Shown: piece by piece, positions 56,703 through 64,000 of the stretch
How the letters are laid out: each line of letters starts with the position of its first letter
Numbering within the stretch: position 1 is the stretch's first letter
Assembly (NCBI RefSeq): GCF_922984935.1
Contig: NC_060071.1
Coordinates: forward strand, 6,510,001 to 6,574,000
DNA: 64,000 nt
Reading direction: 5' to 3'
DNA from: Meles meles
Lineage: Eukaryota; Chordata; Mammalia; Carnivora; Mustelidae
Translations under genes and position numbers: made by a program
Notes under the pieces: generated by a model
Seen by the model: the letters and a program-made list of their open reading frames with translations, nothing else
What the model was told of the DNA's origin: nothing
Databases searched by the model: none

Positions 56703-56716
56703 GTCGCCATGGTGAC
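56703..56716. promoter_or_regulatory. RFX X-box-like motif
   Basis: GTCGCCATGGTGAC is a nearly symmetrical dimeric X-box at the edge of the 56.7 kb CpG island. A reversed CCAAT box (ATTGGTCA, about 56,744) follows 30 bp later. X-box plus CCAAT is a classic promoter arrangement. Confidence 0.5.
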
Positions 56717-57184
56717 GCGCATCCCACCCTAGGCCGGAGCTGATTGGTCACTCTATCCAGGCTGACGGGGTGGGGGGGCGCGAGGGGGCTAAAGTCAAGG
56801 CGGGATGGGGACGGAGACCCCCGACACACACGCGCGCGCGAGGGATGCCAAGGGGGAAACGAAGGCTATTAAAATGGCGCCGCGGCCTCCAAGGGGCCGC
56901 CGCCGCGGGAGCGCAGACCGGGCTTGGAGCAATCCGGGAGGCTCTCCGGACCGCGCCGCGCCGCCGGGGTCCCGGAGGGCGCACCGATCCCGCCGGGGCT
57001 GCCCCCTCCCGGCCTCTCCGGGCCCGGGGCGCGCAGGCCGGCACACCCCAGCTGGCTGGGCCCGCCCCGCGGCACGTTCGGGCCGGGCGAGCGCGGCGCG
57101 ACGGATTAGCCCGGAGCCCGCGGACCCGAGGGCGCGGGGCGGGCGCGCTCCGGGGTGTGAGGGCGGGGCGGGGCGGCGGCCGCG

Positions 57185-57300
57185 CGTCTAATCCCCGCGC
57201 TGCGTGTGGGAGCGGCCGGATCAGGGAATTAGCGCTGTAACTTCGGATTAGTAACGCTCGCTAAATGAGCGCCTAATTCCGACCCTTCATGCTTTTCAGC
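57185..57300. promoter_or_regulatory. homeodomain-rich palindromic element
   Basis: Directly next to the 56.7 kb CpG island. TAATCC (57,189-57,194) and GGATTA (57,245-57,250) are OTX/CRX-type sites in opposite orientation. GGAATTAG (57,225-57,232) and CTAATTCC (57,273-57,280) form an outer inverted repeat, with a smaller CGCTC/GAGCG hairpin (57,255-57,271) inside. The CpG-rich flank turns abruptly into this TAAT-rich stretch. A neural enhancer or promoter-proximal element is a reasonable inference. Confidence 0.45.
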
Positions 57301-57584
57301 GTCGCGGCTGGGCCCCGGGAGGCCTCCTGGCCTCGCTCCCTCCGCGCTCTGGTCCCATTTCCCGGGAGGTCAGACCGCGGCCGCGGAGAGCTCCCTGGCC
57401 AGGCTGCATCAGGCCTCCGGGTCGCGCCGCAGCCTGACTTTCGGCGGCGCCCGGTGATGCCTGCTCTCCATTCGCCAGGGCGGAGGCCCACCCGATCCTA
57501 CAGTCAGTCGTTCAGGGTTGGGAGTTCGTGGACCAGTGAGAAGGAAGCCCCTGATGCCTCACTTGCCACGATGGGTGCCCTGAT

Positions 57585-57680
57585 CTCCGCCCCACCGCTG
57601 GCTTGCTGTGCGACCTTGGGCGAGCCGCTGGGCCTTATTGAGCTCGGTATTTCTAGCTGTCCAATGAAAGCGGTTGGCTA
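57585..57680 (+). repeat. MIR SINE fragment
   Basis: TGTGCGACCTTGGGCGAG followed by a degenerate tail matches the core of MIR, an ancient mammalian tRNA-derived SINE. Confidence 0.55.
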
Positions 57681-58755
57681 AAGAGCATCTTTGAAATCCC
57701 AACCAATTCTGGCTTTCAAGCTGAAGCTTCAGTTTTGGTTCCTCAAAGCCTTTTTGGATTGGGGCAGGGTCGGGAGGAGTAGTGCGAATCTGGGGCAAGA
57801 GCGAAGCCCAATCACGGGGGGGGGGGGGGGCGAGTGGCCAAGGCCATGGGGGAAGGATCTCTGGGACAGGGAGACGAGGGTTGAGAAGACCCAAGACCCA
57901 GCCGGCTCCTTCAGGCTCTGGCAAGTCAGGAGAGGTTTGATGGGGCGAGGCACAGATTTTGATTCCTGGGACTTCAAGTGTCGGGAGGGGATTTGAATGT
58001 GGCTCTTTAGAGGAAGGAATTCATACCCGGAGGCCGAAATTGGGAGATTGCCCTCTCTCCGAAGGCCGTTTCAGGTGGGTGTAGGGCGGGGTCCGGGAGA
58101 CTAGGATTCCAGCGCGCTCTGCCCGCGGAAGTCCCGTCGCCGCCATCCTTCCCCTGATCTGGGAGGTTTGCATCAACGGATTTTCGTAGAAAGCGGAAAG
58201 AAAACCGCATTCTCCCCTGCGCAGACTCCTCCTCCCCCGGACCCAGATTTCAGGACTGCCCAGACGGTCTGGGACCCTGCTGTGTAAAAATAAAAACAGA
58301 AAACTCATTTGAACTGCATAGACACAGCTGTGAGGCTGCAAAGCCACTGGGCTACTAGCAGGACTCCTTCTTGCAAAATAGCAAAGGGGTGGGGATGGTG
58401 GGAAAGGAAGATTGAAGCCCTGGGGCCCAAGGCCAGCTGGCTATCAAGGCAGGCAGGGAGCACAGGGCGAGGGGGTGGGAAGAGCTGCTCTGGTTTCCTC
58501 CGAAATGAGGTCAGGATTGGAGTCGTAGGCTCCCAGGTGCGCTGGGAAGGGAGGGGCAGCCCTGGGTGTGCAGCCAGTGGCCTGGTGGATCCTGAATGAC
58601 ACTCGCCACCCTTCCCCAGCTTTTTGGCAGGAAAAAGAGACTGGCTTTTTAAAGTGGGGGGTGGGATGGGACACACAGGGTTCACGAAAAACCTTCTACC
58701 TGGTGATTTTCTCTGGGGATGGGAACTGGGGACCAAGGTGAGCAACTGTCTGTTC
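57680..58755. other. single-copy DNA, no gene seen
   Basis: A G run of about 13-14 bases at about 57,818-57,831 is the only notable simple sequence. I see no conserved reading frame or structured RNA. Confidence 0.5.
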
Positions 58756-58960
58756 TTTTGTTTTCTTATTTCATTCTTATTTTCAATCACTAACACATCC
58801 ACATGGTTCACAATTCAAAAAGGTGGTACAATGAACAGTCCCCCTCCACCATCCACCTCAGCCTTGAAGTCCCCCCGCCCCCAGGACCAATGGATTTCCC
58901 ATTGGTAGAATTTGAATTTTTCCCTTTAACACATTTAACCTATTTTCAAAATAATTGGTG
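58755..58960. repeat. old LINE-1 fragment (probable)
   Basis: CACATGGTTCACAATTCAAA, followed by GGTGGTACAATGAACAGTC and a C-rich stretch, resembles the 3' part of mammalian-wide LINE-1 (L1M) elements. The match is from memory and degenerate. Confidence 0.4.
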
Positions 58961-59628
58961 TTAAGCAAAGGCCCAAAAAAGGCACAGGGTGGGGCTTGAA
59001 GGGAAGAGAGCGGAAAAAGATTTCCATTATTATGAGGGGATTTGGGTAGGTCTGGGTAGGAGCTGGGAACGTGGACCTGATAAATGAGGAAGAGGTTCTG
59101 GGGAATGAAGTGGGCCAAGATGGGGAGTAAAGTGACCTGGGCCCCGCTCGGTACTTCCGAGCTCTGTGACTCTGGAGGAGTCATTGCAGGGTTCCACACA
59201 TTTCCTGGTGTATATACGGACAAGGGGACGGGAGGTCACGTCTGGGTGGTGGCTCAAGTCCCCTCCGAGCTGCCCATCACAGCACTTACACACCCACAGA
59301 CCTAGAGAGCCCTCCAGACCACGAGGGGGGCCGAACCTACATTGGATCCTTTCTTCCCAGAGGCAAGGTAGGATCCAGGGCTTGCTCTACAGCCACTCAT
59401 CGCCAGGAGCCGAGGTGGTTCCCCAAGCTTCCGGGAGCCCTGAGCTTCAGGACAAGCTTAAGTGTCAGAGAAGCCAGTAATCTGGAGGTAGGTATGACCC
59501 TCAAGAGGGACCCTAGCACTGTTTGCTATGTGGGACCTAGATCCCCTTGCAGTGATCAGGGGCAGCCCCACTCCCCACACCCAGCTAAGAGGGGCTGGGA
59601 GCCTGAGTGGCCGGGTGTGCTGCATTGG
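58960..59628. other. single-copy DNA, no gene seen
   Basis: Nothing recognisable apart from plus-strand splice-donor-like sites (GGAGGTAGGT at about 59,484 and CAAGGTAGGA at about 59,365), which may be chance. Confidence 0.4.
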
Positions 59629-59642
59629 GTTGCCATGGGAAC
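59629..59642 (+). promoter_or_regulatory. RFX X-box-like motif
   Basis: GTTGCCATGGGAAC differs at one position from the dimeric X-box GTTGCCATGGCAAC bound by RFX factors (RFX3 and RFX4 act in ciliated and neural cells). It lies about 1 kb downstream of mir-9-3, just outside the CpG island. Confidence 0.5.
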
Positions 59643-59999
59643 GGAATGCAGATTTCCCCCAATTGCTTTTTTATTTGCTAGACGTTGTAATACATCTTAT
59701 GTGGTGGGGGGCGCGGGTTGGGAGGGAGTGACGCCCGGAGCCGGCCTGCACCTTAACCACTCGGGGAAGTTGGGGAGGCCGCGGGCGGGAGTGGCCTGGC
59801 CAGGGCCGGTGCGGAGGGTGGCGCCGGCTTGGGCTCGGTCCCTCCCGCCCGCCCGCCCGCCGGCGCTTGGTTTGTATGCAGGGCAGGGCAGGGCCGGCCC
59901 GACGGGGAGGGAGGCCCCCGCCCCGGCCCCTAGCCATTGAGCGCACTCCTCGCCAGTTCTGCTCCGCTTCACGCTGCACACAGACCCCCCAACTGCACA

Positions 60000-60155
60000 C
60001 AAAGGCAGCTGCCAGAGCCCGTGAAAAGTGATCAAATTATCAAGAACTTGACCTCACCGAGGGGCGAAGCTCCGGCAACCCCCAAGCCGTATGCTAATGA
60101 TGCTCAGGAGCTGACTCGTCGAATAATTCGATAAAGGCCGCTTTGTTAGCGGCGG
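60000..60155. promoter_or_regulatory. likely conserved element next to mir-9-3
   Basis: An AT-richer, motif-dense block inside the CpG island, about 500 bp downstream of mir-9-3. It holds AAGTGATCAAATTATCAAG, the octamer-like ATGCTAAT (60,091-60,098), the palindrome CGAATAATTCG (60,120-60,130), and an inverted repeat GCCGCT/AGCGGC (60,137-60,153) around TTGTT. Its composition differs sharply from its surroundings, as is usual for vertebrate conserved noncoding elements; conservation itself was not tested. Confidence 0.45.
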
Positions 60156-60231
60156 GGCAGCCCCCTGCCCACCCCTTCAGTTCCCCCCCCCCACCCCCAC
60201 CCCCTACCGGCCGCTGTCTCTCTCCCATCGC

Positions 60232-60239
60232 ATTTGCAT
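60232..60239 (-). promoter_or_regulatory. POU octamer motif
   Basis: ATTTGCAT, a perfect octamer on the minus strand, about 390 bp from mir-9-3. POU3F (BRN) factors of neural progenitors bind this sequence. One or two chance octamers are expected in a window this size, so location is the main argument. Confidence 0.3.
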
Positions 60240-60639
60240 CCCAAAATCCCCGTCCGCAGCTCCGGGAGAGGATTGTTCCAGCCTGATTTATGGGGTGAAG
60301 GCGAAGGCTGGTGCCTTCCCCGCCAGCGACCCCTCGGCAACCCCAACCCCCTCCCTTCCCCCGGTCTTCTCCACTTTGGGGTTCCAGCTTTGGCGCTGGG
60401 GTATGGAGTGGGGGCGGGGGGAGAGGAGGAGTAGGGGAAAGGCTGGCAAGTTCCTCCAGGGTACGGAAAGTGTCCCTGGAGAGAGCGCCGAGGTCAGGTA
60501 CCTGGTCCGGGCGCGGCCGCTCCGCCGGGCTGGAGTCCGCTGGGCTGGCACTGGGCTCCCCTGGGTTCCTCTGGCTCGTGCGGGCCGGGGCGGCCAGCGG
60601 GGCGGGCGCTCGCGCACAGAAGTTGTGAGAGTCATTTCT

Positions 60640-60661
60640 ACTTTCGGTTATCTAGCTTTAT
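60640..60661 (-). ncRNA. MIR9-3: mature miR-9-3p (miR-9*)
   Basis: This 22-nt segment matches miR-9-3p, beginning ATAAAGCTAGATAACC on the minus strand. Its seed UAAAGCU differs from the 5p seed, so the hairpin can repress two target sets; the 3p strand is reported to act on CoREST. Confidence 0.96.
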
Positions 60662-60677
60662 GACGGCTCTGTGGCAC

Positions 60678-60700
60678 TCATACAGCTAGATAACCAAAGA
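60678..60700 (-). ncRNA. MIR9-3: mature miR-9-5p
   Basis: This 23-nt segment matches the vertebrate miR-9-5p sequence at every position, beginning TCTTTGGTTATCTAGC on the minus strand. Nucleotides 2-8 (CUUUGGU) are the seed that pairs with target 3' UTRs. All three mir-9 genes make the same product, so loss of this copy could be buffered by the paralogues. Confidence 0.97.
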
Positions 60701-61086
60701 GAGAAACGGGCCTCCCTTCGCCACCGCCGCTGCCGCGCCGTGGGCCCCACGTGCCGCTGCCCTCTGGGCGCGGGAACCGGGGCGGGCACCGCTCCCGGAG
60801 CTCCAGGCGCACGCAGAGAGCCAGAGGGGACCGACAGACACACAGACACACTGACTCCCACCCGGGGCCGGCAGCCCCCGCCCAGTTCCCTCCCTCCTTC
60901 CCTCCTGCGCCCTCCTAGCGCGTTCCTCCCCCGCTCCCCGTTCTGTGCGTCCGGGCACCGGCGCCGGCGCCCCGCTCCGACGGCGTCCCGGGGCGCACTG
61001 AGGGCACCCGCGCGGCGCGCTTCGCCAGCCTCGGGCGCCGCGGCCGCCCCCAGCGCACTGGACCGCCAGCCCTCCTCTCGCACGCT

Positions 61087-61150
61087 AATCGCCCCGCGGG
61101 GAAGTGACGTCAGTCCAGGGGTCGGCCAATCACAGACTCTCATTCAAATC
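61087..61150. promoter_or_regulatory. candidate core promoter: CRE, CCAAT box and flanking homeobox/POU-like sites
   Basis: A perfect palindromic cAMP response element, TGACGTCA, is at 61,105-61,112, followed 13 bp later by a CCAAT box in GGCCAATCA (61,126-61,130). GCTAATC at about 61,084 and ATTCAAAT at about 61,142 flank them. CRE plus CCAAT close together at a CpG-island edge is typical of a TATA-less promoter, and the block lies about 400 bp upstream of mir-9-3 in its direction of transcription. That it drives pri-miR-9-3 is inference. Confidence 0.45.
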
Positions 61151-64000
61151 CCAGCCCCCTTCCCGCGCTCCGCACCACCCAGCCTTACAATGGCCTCGGC
61201 GTTCACGGCTCTCCTTCCCCGAGGCGGGGAGAGCGCCTACGCTGCCCTCAAAAGCGTTAGGGCTGTGCTCCTGGGTGCGCACCGTCTGGCCTTTCCCCCA
61301 AACTCCTCTGCCTTCCCCAAGTTTCAGGGAGCCTGGCAGCCACCGAGAACCATCAGAGTTGGGGAGCCGCGGGGATGAGGTCTGGGGATACACTTGGTGG
61401 GGCGTGGTAAAGGTCTCTCCAGGGCGGCCAAGTGCGCACTTGGGAGGCCTAGAGCCGAGGGTAGGTTCCGGTTCACCTTTAACTTTCTTCTTCTTCTCCT
61501 CCTTCTCCAGCACCAGCCCACGCGAGGAAACTGAGAGTGGAGGGAGGGACTGAACGTGAGGGTCGGTGTCCCACCCATAGTGTTCCAGAGCTACGCTACA
61601 CTCGGGCCTGGCCTGGCCCTGGTGCCCAGTACCAGACTGCTGGGTCCCTCCTCTCTTGAAGCGTCTAGGAAGGTACAGTCGATTCTGTCCTGCCGCTTGG
61701 AGGGGTCCTAGGCCTGAACTAGGCTGCTGATTAAATTCAAGTTCCACCGAAAAACACAAAACCGTGTCTCAACCTTCCTCCTAGGGCTCTCAGCACACAC
61801 CTGAGACCCTAGGTGGGGTCAATAGGGAAAAGGCGCTGCCCCACTGGATGTCCCCGAATCACCCCCAACTGAGCCCAACAGCAGACCTGGCCCCACTGCA
61901 GCCTTCCAGAGGTGCGGCTGCTTCTTGTTCACCCCTTGATCACCCCGGCCATCACCCACTTCCTCTTTAACGCTGTGGCTACCTTTCACTTGGGTGCTGG
62001 GATTCCCCTTCCCCTGCCAGTCATCCTCGGGATGCACAAAGACTAAAATGAAAAATGTGGTATCTTTACTCTCAGATGCCCCCAGAAAAAAAAAAAATTC
62101 AGTCCGACATAAGGCACAGATTCAGAAACAAAACAGGCAGGTGAATTTCCAGCTTGGGGGGCGGCCTATACACATGGGTTTTCTCCGCCCAGGGACGCCT
62201 ACTGATGCCATCTGTGAGCACCACAATAAGGTTGGGCAGAAGTACCTATGAGGGTCCATTTTAGTGGGGCCCAGGGCATGAACCACTTTGAGCCAGGCAA
62301 ATCCCTGCAGAATGGACTCCAAAGAAGACAGCAAAAGAGGATGGTCTGGAAAGGATTTCTTGATTTTTTCTAAATATCCTCTTCTCCCCTATTTTTCCCT
62401 AAAAATGATACATCTCCATTTTGTCGATTTCCTGATTGTGTCAAGTTCCTGTGGCCCTGCAGCGAATCTCAGGTTTGTTCTATTTTCATCCTGACCCTAA
62501 ATCCAAGGCAGCCTGCCTCCCACTCCCATCCCAGCCAGCTTGTGCCAGACCAGACCTGGCATTTACATATCTCCCTCCAAATCCCATTTTGCATACACAT
62601 CCCTTTTTCCAGAAGGCAAACAAGAGCCAGACAGAGCGGCAGGCAGCCATGGAGAAACAGAGAGGCTGTCGGCAGCCCTGGAAAAGGAACCACCCGAATT
62701 TGGGCCCGAGACAGTTAATTCCAAAGGATTACCATAATTGGGAGGCACCCCTTGCTTCCCCTCCTCCTGCAGCTCGAGGAACCAGCACTGTCTCCCCTTC
62801 TTGGTGTGTGTGGGGGCGGCCTCCAGAGCCCTAGTCCTTCTGGGCCACCCCGGTGGAAAGGGTGGGGCTGCGGAGGCGAGCAGGGGCAGAGAAGCAAGGT
62901 TCACCTGCGGGAGAGGGAAGGGAGAGAGGGAGCAAGGGGGAGGGGGAGAGGGAGAGCGAGGCAGGAGCCCCTTGGAGTGTGATTTAAGCAGGATGCTGCA
63001 CAAAATGGCTCCTCAGCGAGGCTCACGGTAACACAGCGGCGCCGGAGGCCCGACTGGCAAGCTGAGGGCGGGTGGGGGTTCTGGGAGAAAGAATTAAAAG
63101 CCCAGATTTGGATTCAGTTCAAATGGGAGAGGTCACTGTCATCAGGGCCACAGCTCTGCTACCCTTTTTGGGAAACTGAGTCCCTTGGTGGGGAGCAGGT
63201 GAGGCTGGCTGGGGGTTTCCGCGCTCTGCTTGAGTGCGAGTGTAGTGGAATCCCTCCACACCCCCCTCCAGCGCCTGGCCATCACCGCACCACTCCCCTG
63301 AAGGAGGCTACCCTGAGATCTGGCCCTGAGGATGTGGGCTGTAGGGCAGATGCTGCGCTGGTGGGTCAGAACTGGCTGGGGTCTCGGTGGCCTACTGTCC
63401 CGCCTCCACAGCTTAGTGAAACTTAGGCAGGGACCAGGAAATGGTCCAGGTTGATGGAGGTGGGGGCGGGGGGAGGTACACCTCAGCTGGCGCCACCAGA
63501 TGAAAGCGGCAGGATGCTGGGCTGGCCCATTCCAAACCAGAGTGGAGAGAACCCCATCAGCCCTGGCCCCATCACCTGCATGTTCTATGCACTTCGTCCC
63601 ACACCGAGCCCCTGGCCTTGGCCTGCAGGCTGCGGCACAGGCCCTAAGATCAAGGGGAAGCAGGCACTGGGTCTGCCTGAGGGCTGGGTGCTGACAGCAA
63701 CACGCCCGCGCCGGTGGCCGGGCCCTGGCCAGGGTGCTGAGAGCTGCCTACAGGACCTCTCTCTGCACAGCAGCATTTGCCCCAAACTTCTTCATCGCCT
63801 CCCCAAACCCGAGCTCCAGGGACACCAGCAGCGACCAGGAAAAAGTAACAGCAGCCAGAGAGAAAGAGAGCCTCAGTGGCAGGTGCCTCCTCAAGAAGAA
63901 GCTTCCCTCCTAGGCCCAGAGACTCCATTTTTCACATTCAAACCTCCATCAAAGGGCAGAAAGGATCCTGGCCCCCCACACCTGTCTCTACAGAAATGCC
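61150..64000. other. upstream flank of mir-9-3, no gene seen
   Basis: Mostly single-copy DNA without CAN-SINEs, with an A run near 62,086-62,097 and a YY1-like CAAAATGGCTCC at 63,001-63,012. By synteny, upstream exons and the distal promoter of MIR9-3HG could lie here or just past the right edge; I cannot point to an exon. Confidence 0.4.

Larger units (their letters stand above)
56690..57475. promoter_or_regulatory. CpG island
   Basis: Dense CpG and GC boxes (GGGGCGGGGCGG near 57,160), densest at 56,815-57,190 and more moderate to 57,475. A YY1-like AAAATGGCGCC is at about 56,871 on the plus strand. CpG-island promoters often carry YY1 sites just downstream of the start site, so rightward transcription is possible. 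No coding exon is recognisable. Confidence 0.75.
60626..60715 (-). ncRNA. MIR9-3: microRNA precursor mir-9-3
   Basis: Precursor hairpin of the neural microRNA miR-9, read on the minus strand. The 5p arm (guide, seed CUUUGGU) is at 60,678-60,700 and the 3p arm (miR-9*, often abundant too) at 60,640-60,661. The two arms share the long complementary block GTTATCTAGCT/AGCTAGATAAC. The loop at 60,662-60,677 reads GTGCCACAGAGCCGTC, which is the mir-9-3 loop; as I remember them, mir-9-1 and mir-9-2 have different loops. Compared with my memory of the human 90-nt precursor I see one change, at 60,632 in the basal stem, outside both mature products. Family knowledge: miR-9 is processed by Drosha and Dicer, is enriched in neural progenitors and neurons, and represses targets such as REST, TLX (NR2E1) and FOXG1. 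The hairpin lies in a CpG island, with a CRE/CCAAT block about 400 bp upstream. Identity is essentially certain; the transcript carrying it is not visible from sequence. Confidence 0.98.
59700..61115. promoter_or_regulatory. CpG island around mir-9-3
   Basis: CpG-rich DNA without transposons that encloses the mir-9-3 hairpin. It includes a less CpG-dense C-rich stretch at 60,180-60,215 and GC boxes such as GGGGCGGGG. CpG islands at the mir-9 genes are known sites of promoter activity and of cancer-associated methylation. The long open frames here on both strands have no recognisable domains and reflect GC-rich composition. Confidence 0.8.
30000..64000 (-). other. MIR9-3HG: inferred MIR9-3HG lncRNA host region
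   Basis: In human, mir-9-3 lies within the spliced lncRNA MIR9-3HG, which as I recall starts some 6 kb upstream of the hairpin and extends about 30 kb downstream in the same direction. Carried over to this window, the host unit would run leftwards from just beyond the right edge to about 30 kb. The sequence itself shows only the hairpin, three CpG islands and scattered candidate splice signals. I could not trace exons with confidence, so the limits given are projected from human and are not observed. Confidence 0.35.

Noticed and set aside
60671..61378. 235-codon plus-strand frame starting in the mir-9-3 hairpin
   Set aside because: It runs antisense through the microRNA and CpG island, and its first codons come from the complement of the hairpin. 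No protein family recognised.
1..64000. CRISPR arrays, operons, phage or other prokaryotic systems
   Set aside because: Tandem repeats present are microsatellites and SINEs. Nothing in the window is bacterial in layout.
1..64000. Endogenous retrovirus or LTR element
   Set aside because: No paired LTRs, primer-binding site or gag/pol-like frames seen; only a vague ancient-repeat resemblance near 1,545.

Overview
This is vertebrate nuclear DNA from a carnivoran. The left part is full of tRNA-Lys-derived CAN-SINE (SINEC) elements with their typical GCCTGGGTGGCTCAG head and AATAAA/TCTT tail. The subtype carrying AAGTAGGCAGAGAGGCAGGC suggests an arctoid caniform, most likely a mustelid, though that last step is recalled and not proven. 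I see no convincing protein-coding exon anywhere. The long open frames lie inside CpG islands or SINEs and are base-composition shadows.

The window can be placed by one gene. At 60,626-60,715 on the minus strand is the microRNA precursor mir-9-3. Both mature arms and the loop that separates mir-9-3 from mir-9-1 and mir-9-2 match my memory of the human hairpin. In human this gene is at 15q26.1, inside the lncRNA MIR9-3HG, between POLG and RHCG. By that synteny POLG should lie beyond the right edge and RHCG beyond the left edge, and the right half of the window should be host-gene and regulatory DNA of the miR-9-3 locus.

Layout. 1-18.5 kb: gene-poor DNA with 19 CAN-SINE copies, some nested or stacked, plus LINE-1, LINE-2 and MIR fragments, a possible RE1/REST element at 10.57 kb and three CTCF-like motifs. 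18.5-42.2 kb: mostly unique DNA with four more SINEs, CpG islands at 22.9-24.8 and 29.0-30.3 kb, and likely conserved elements at 20.9, 22.8, 30.0 and 39.0 kb. 42.2-64 kb: no CAN-SINE at all, CpG islands at 49.4-50.6, 56.7-57.5 and 59.7-61.1 kb, and several AT-rich or homeodomain-site-rich blocks that look like developmental enhancers. The island at 50 kb has head-to-head YY1 motifs and outward-facing splice-donor-like sites, as expected for a divergent promoter.

How the parts may work together (inference): a neural microRNA gene with a CpG-island promoter (CRE plus CCAAT box at 61.1 kb) is surrounded by distal elements carrying RFX X-boxes, inverted SOX half-sites, OTX/homeodomain sites and a REST element. 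No conservation, expression or binding data were available. Regulatory calls rest on motif reading only and have low to moderate confidence.
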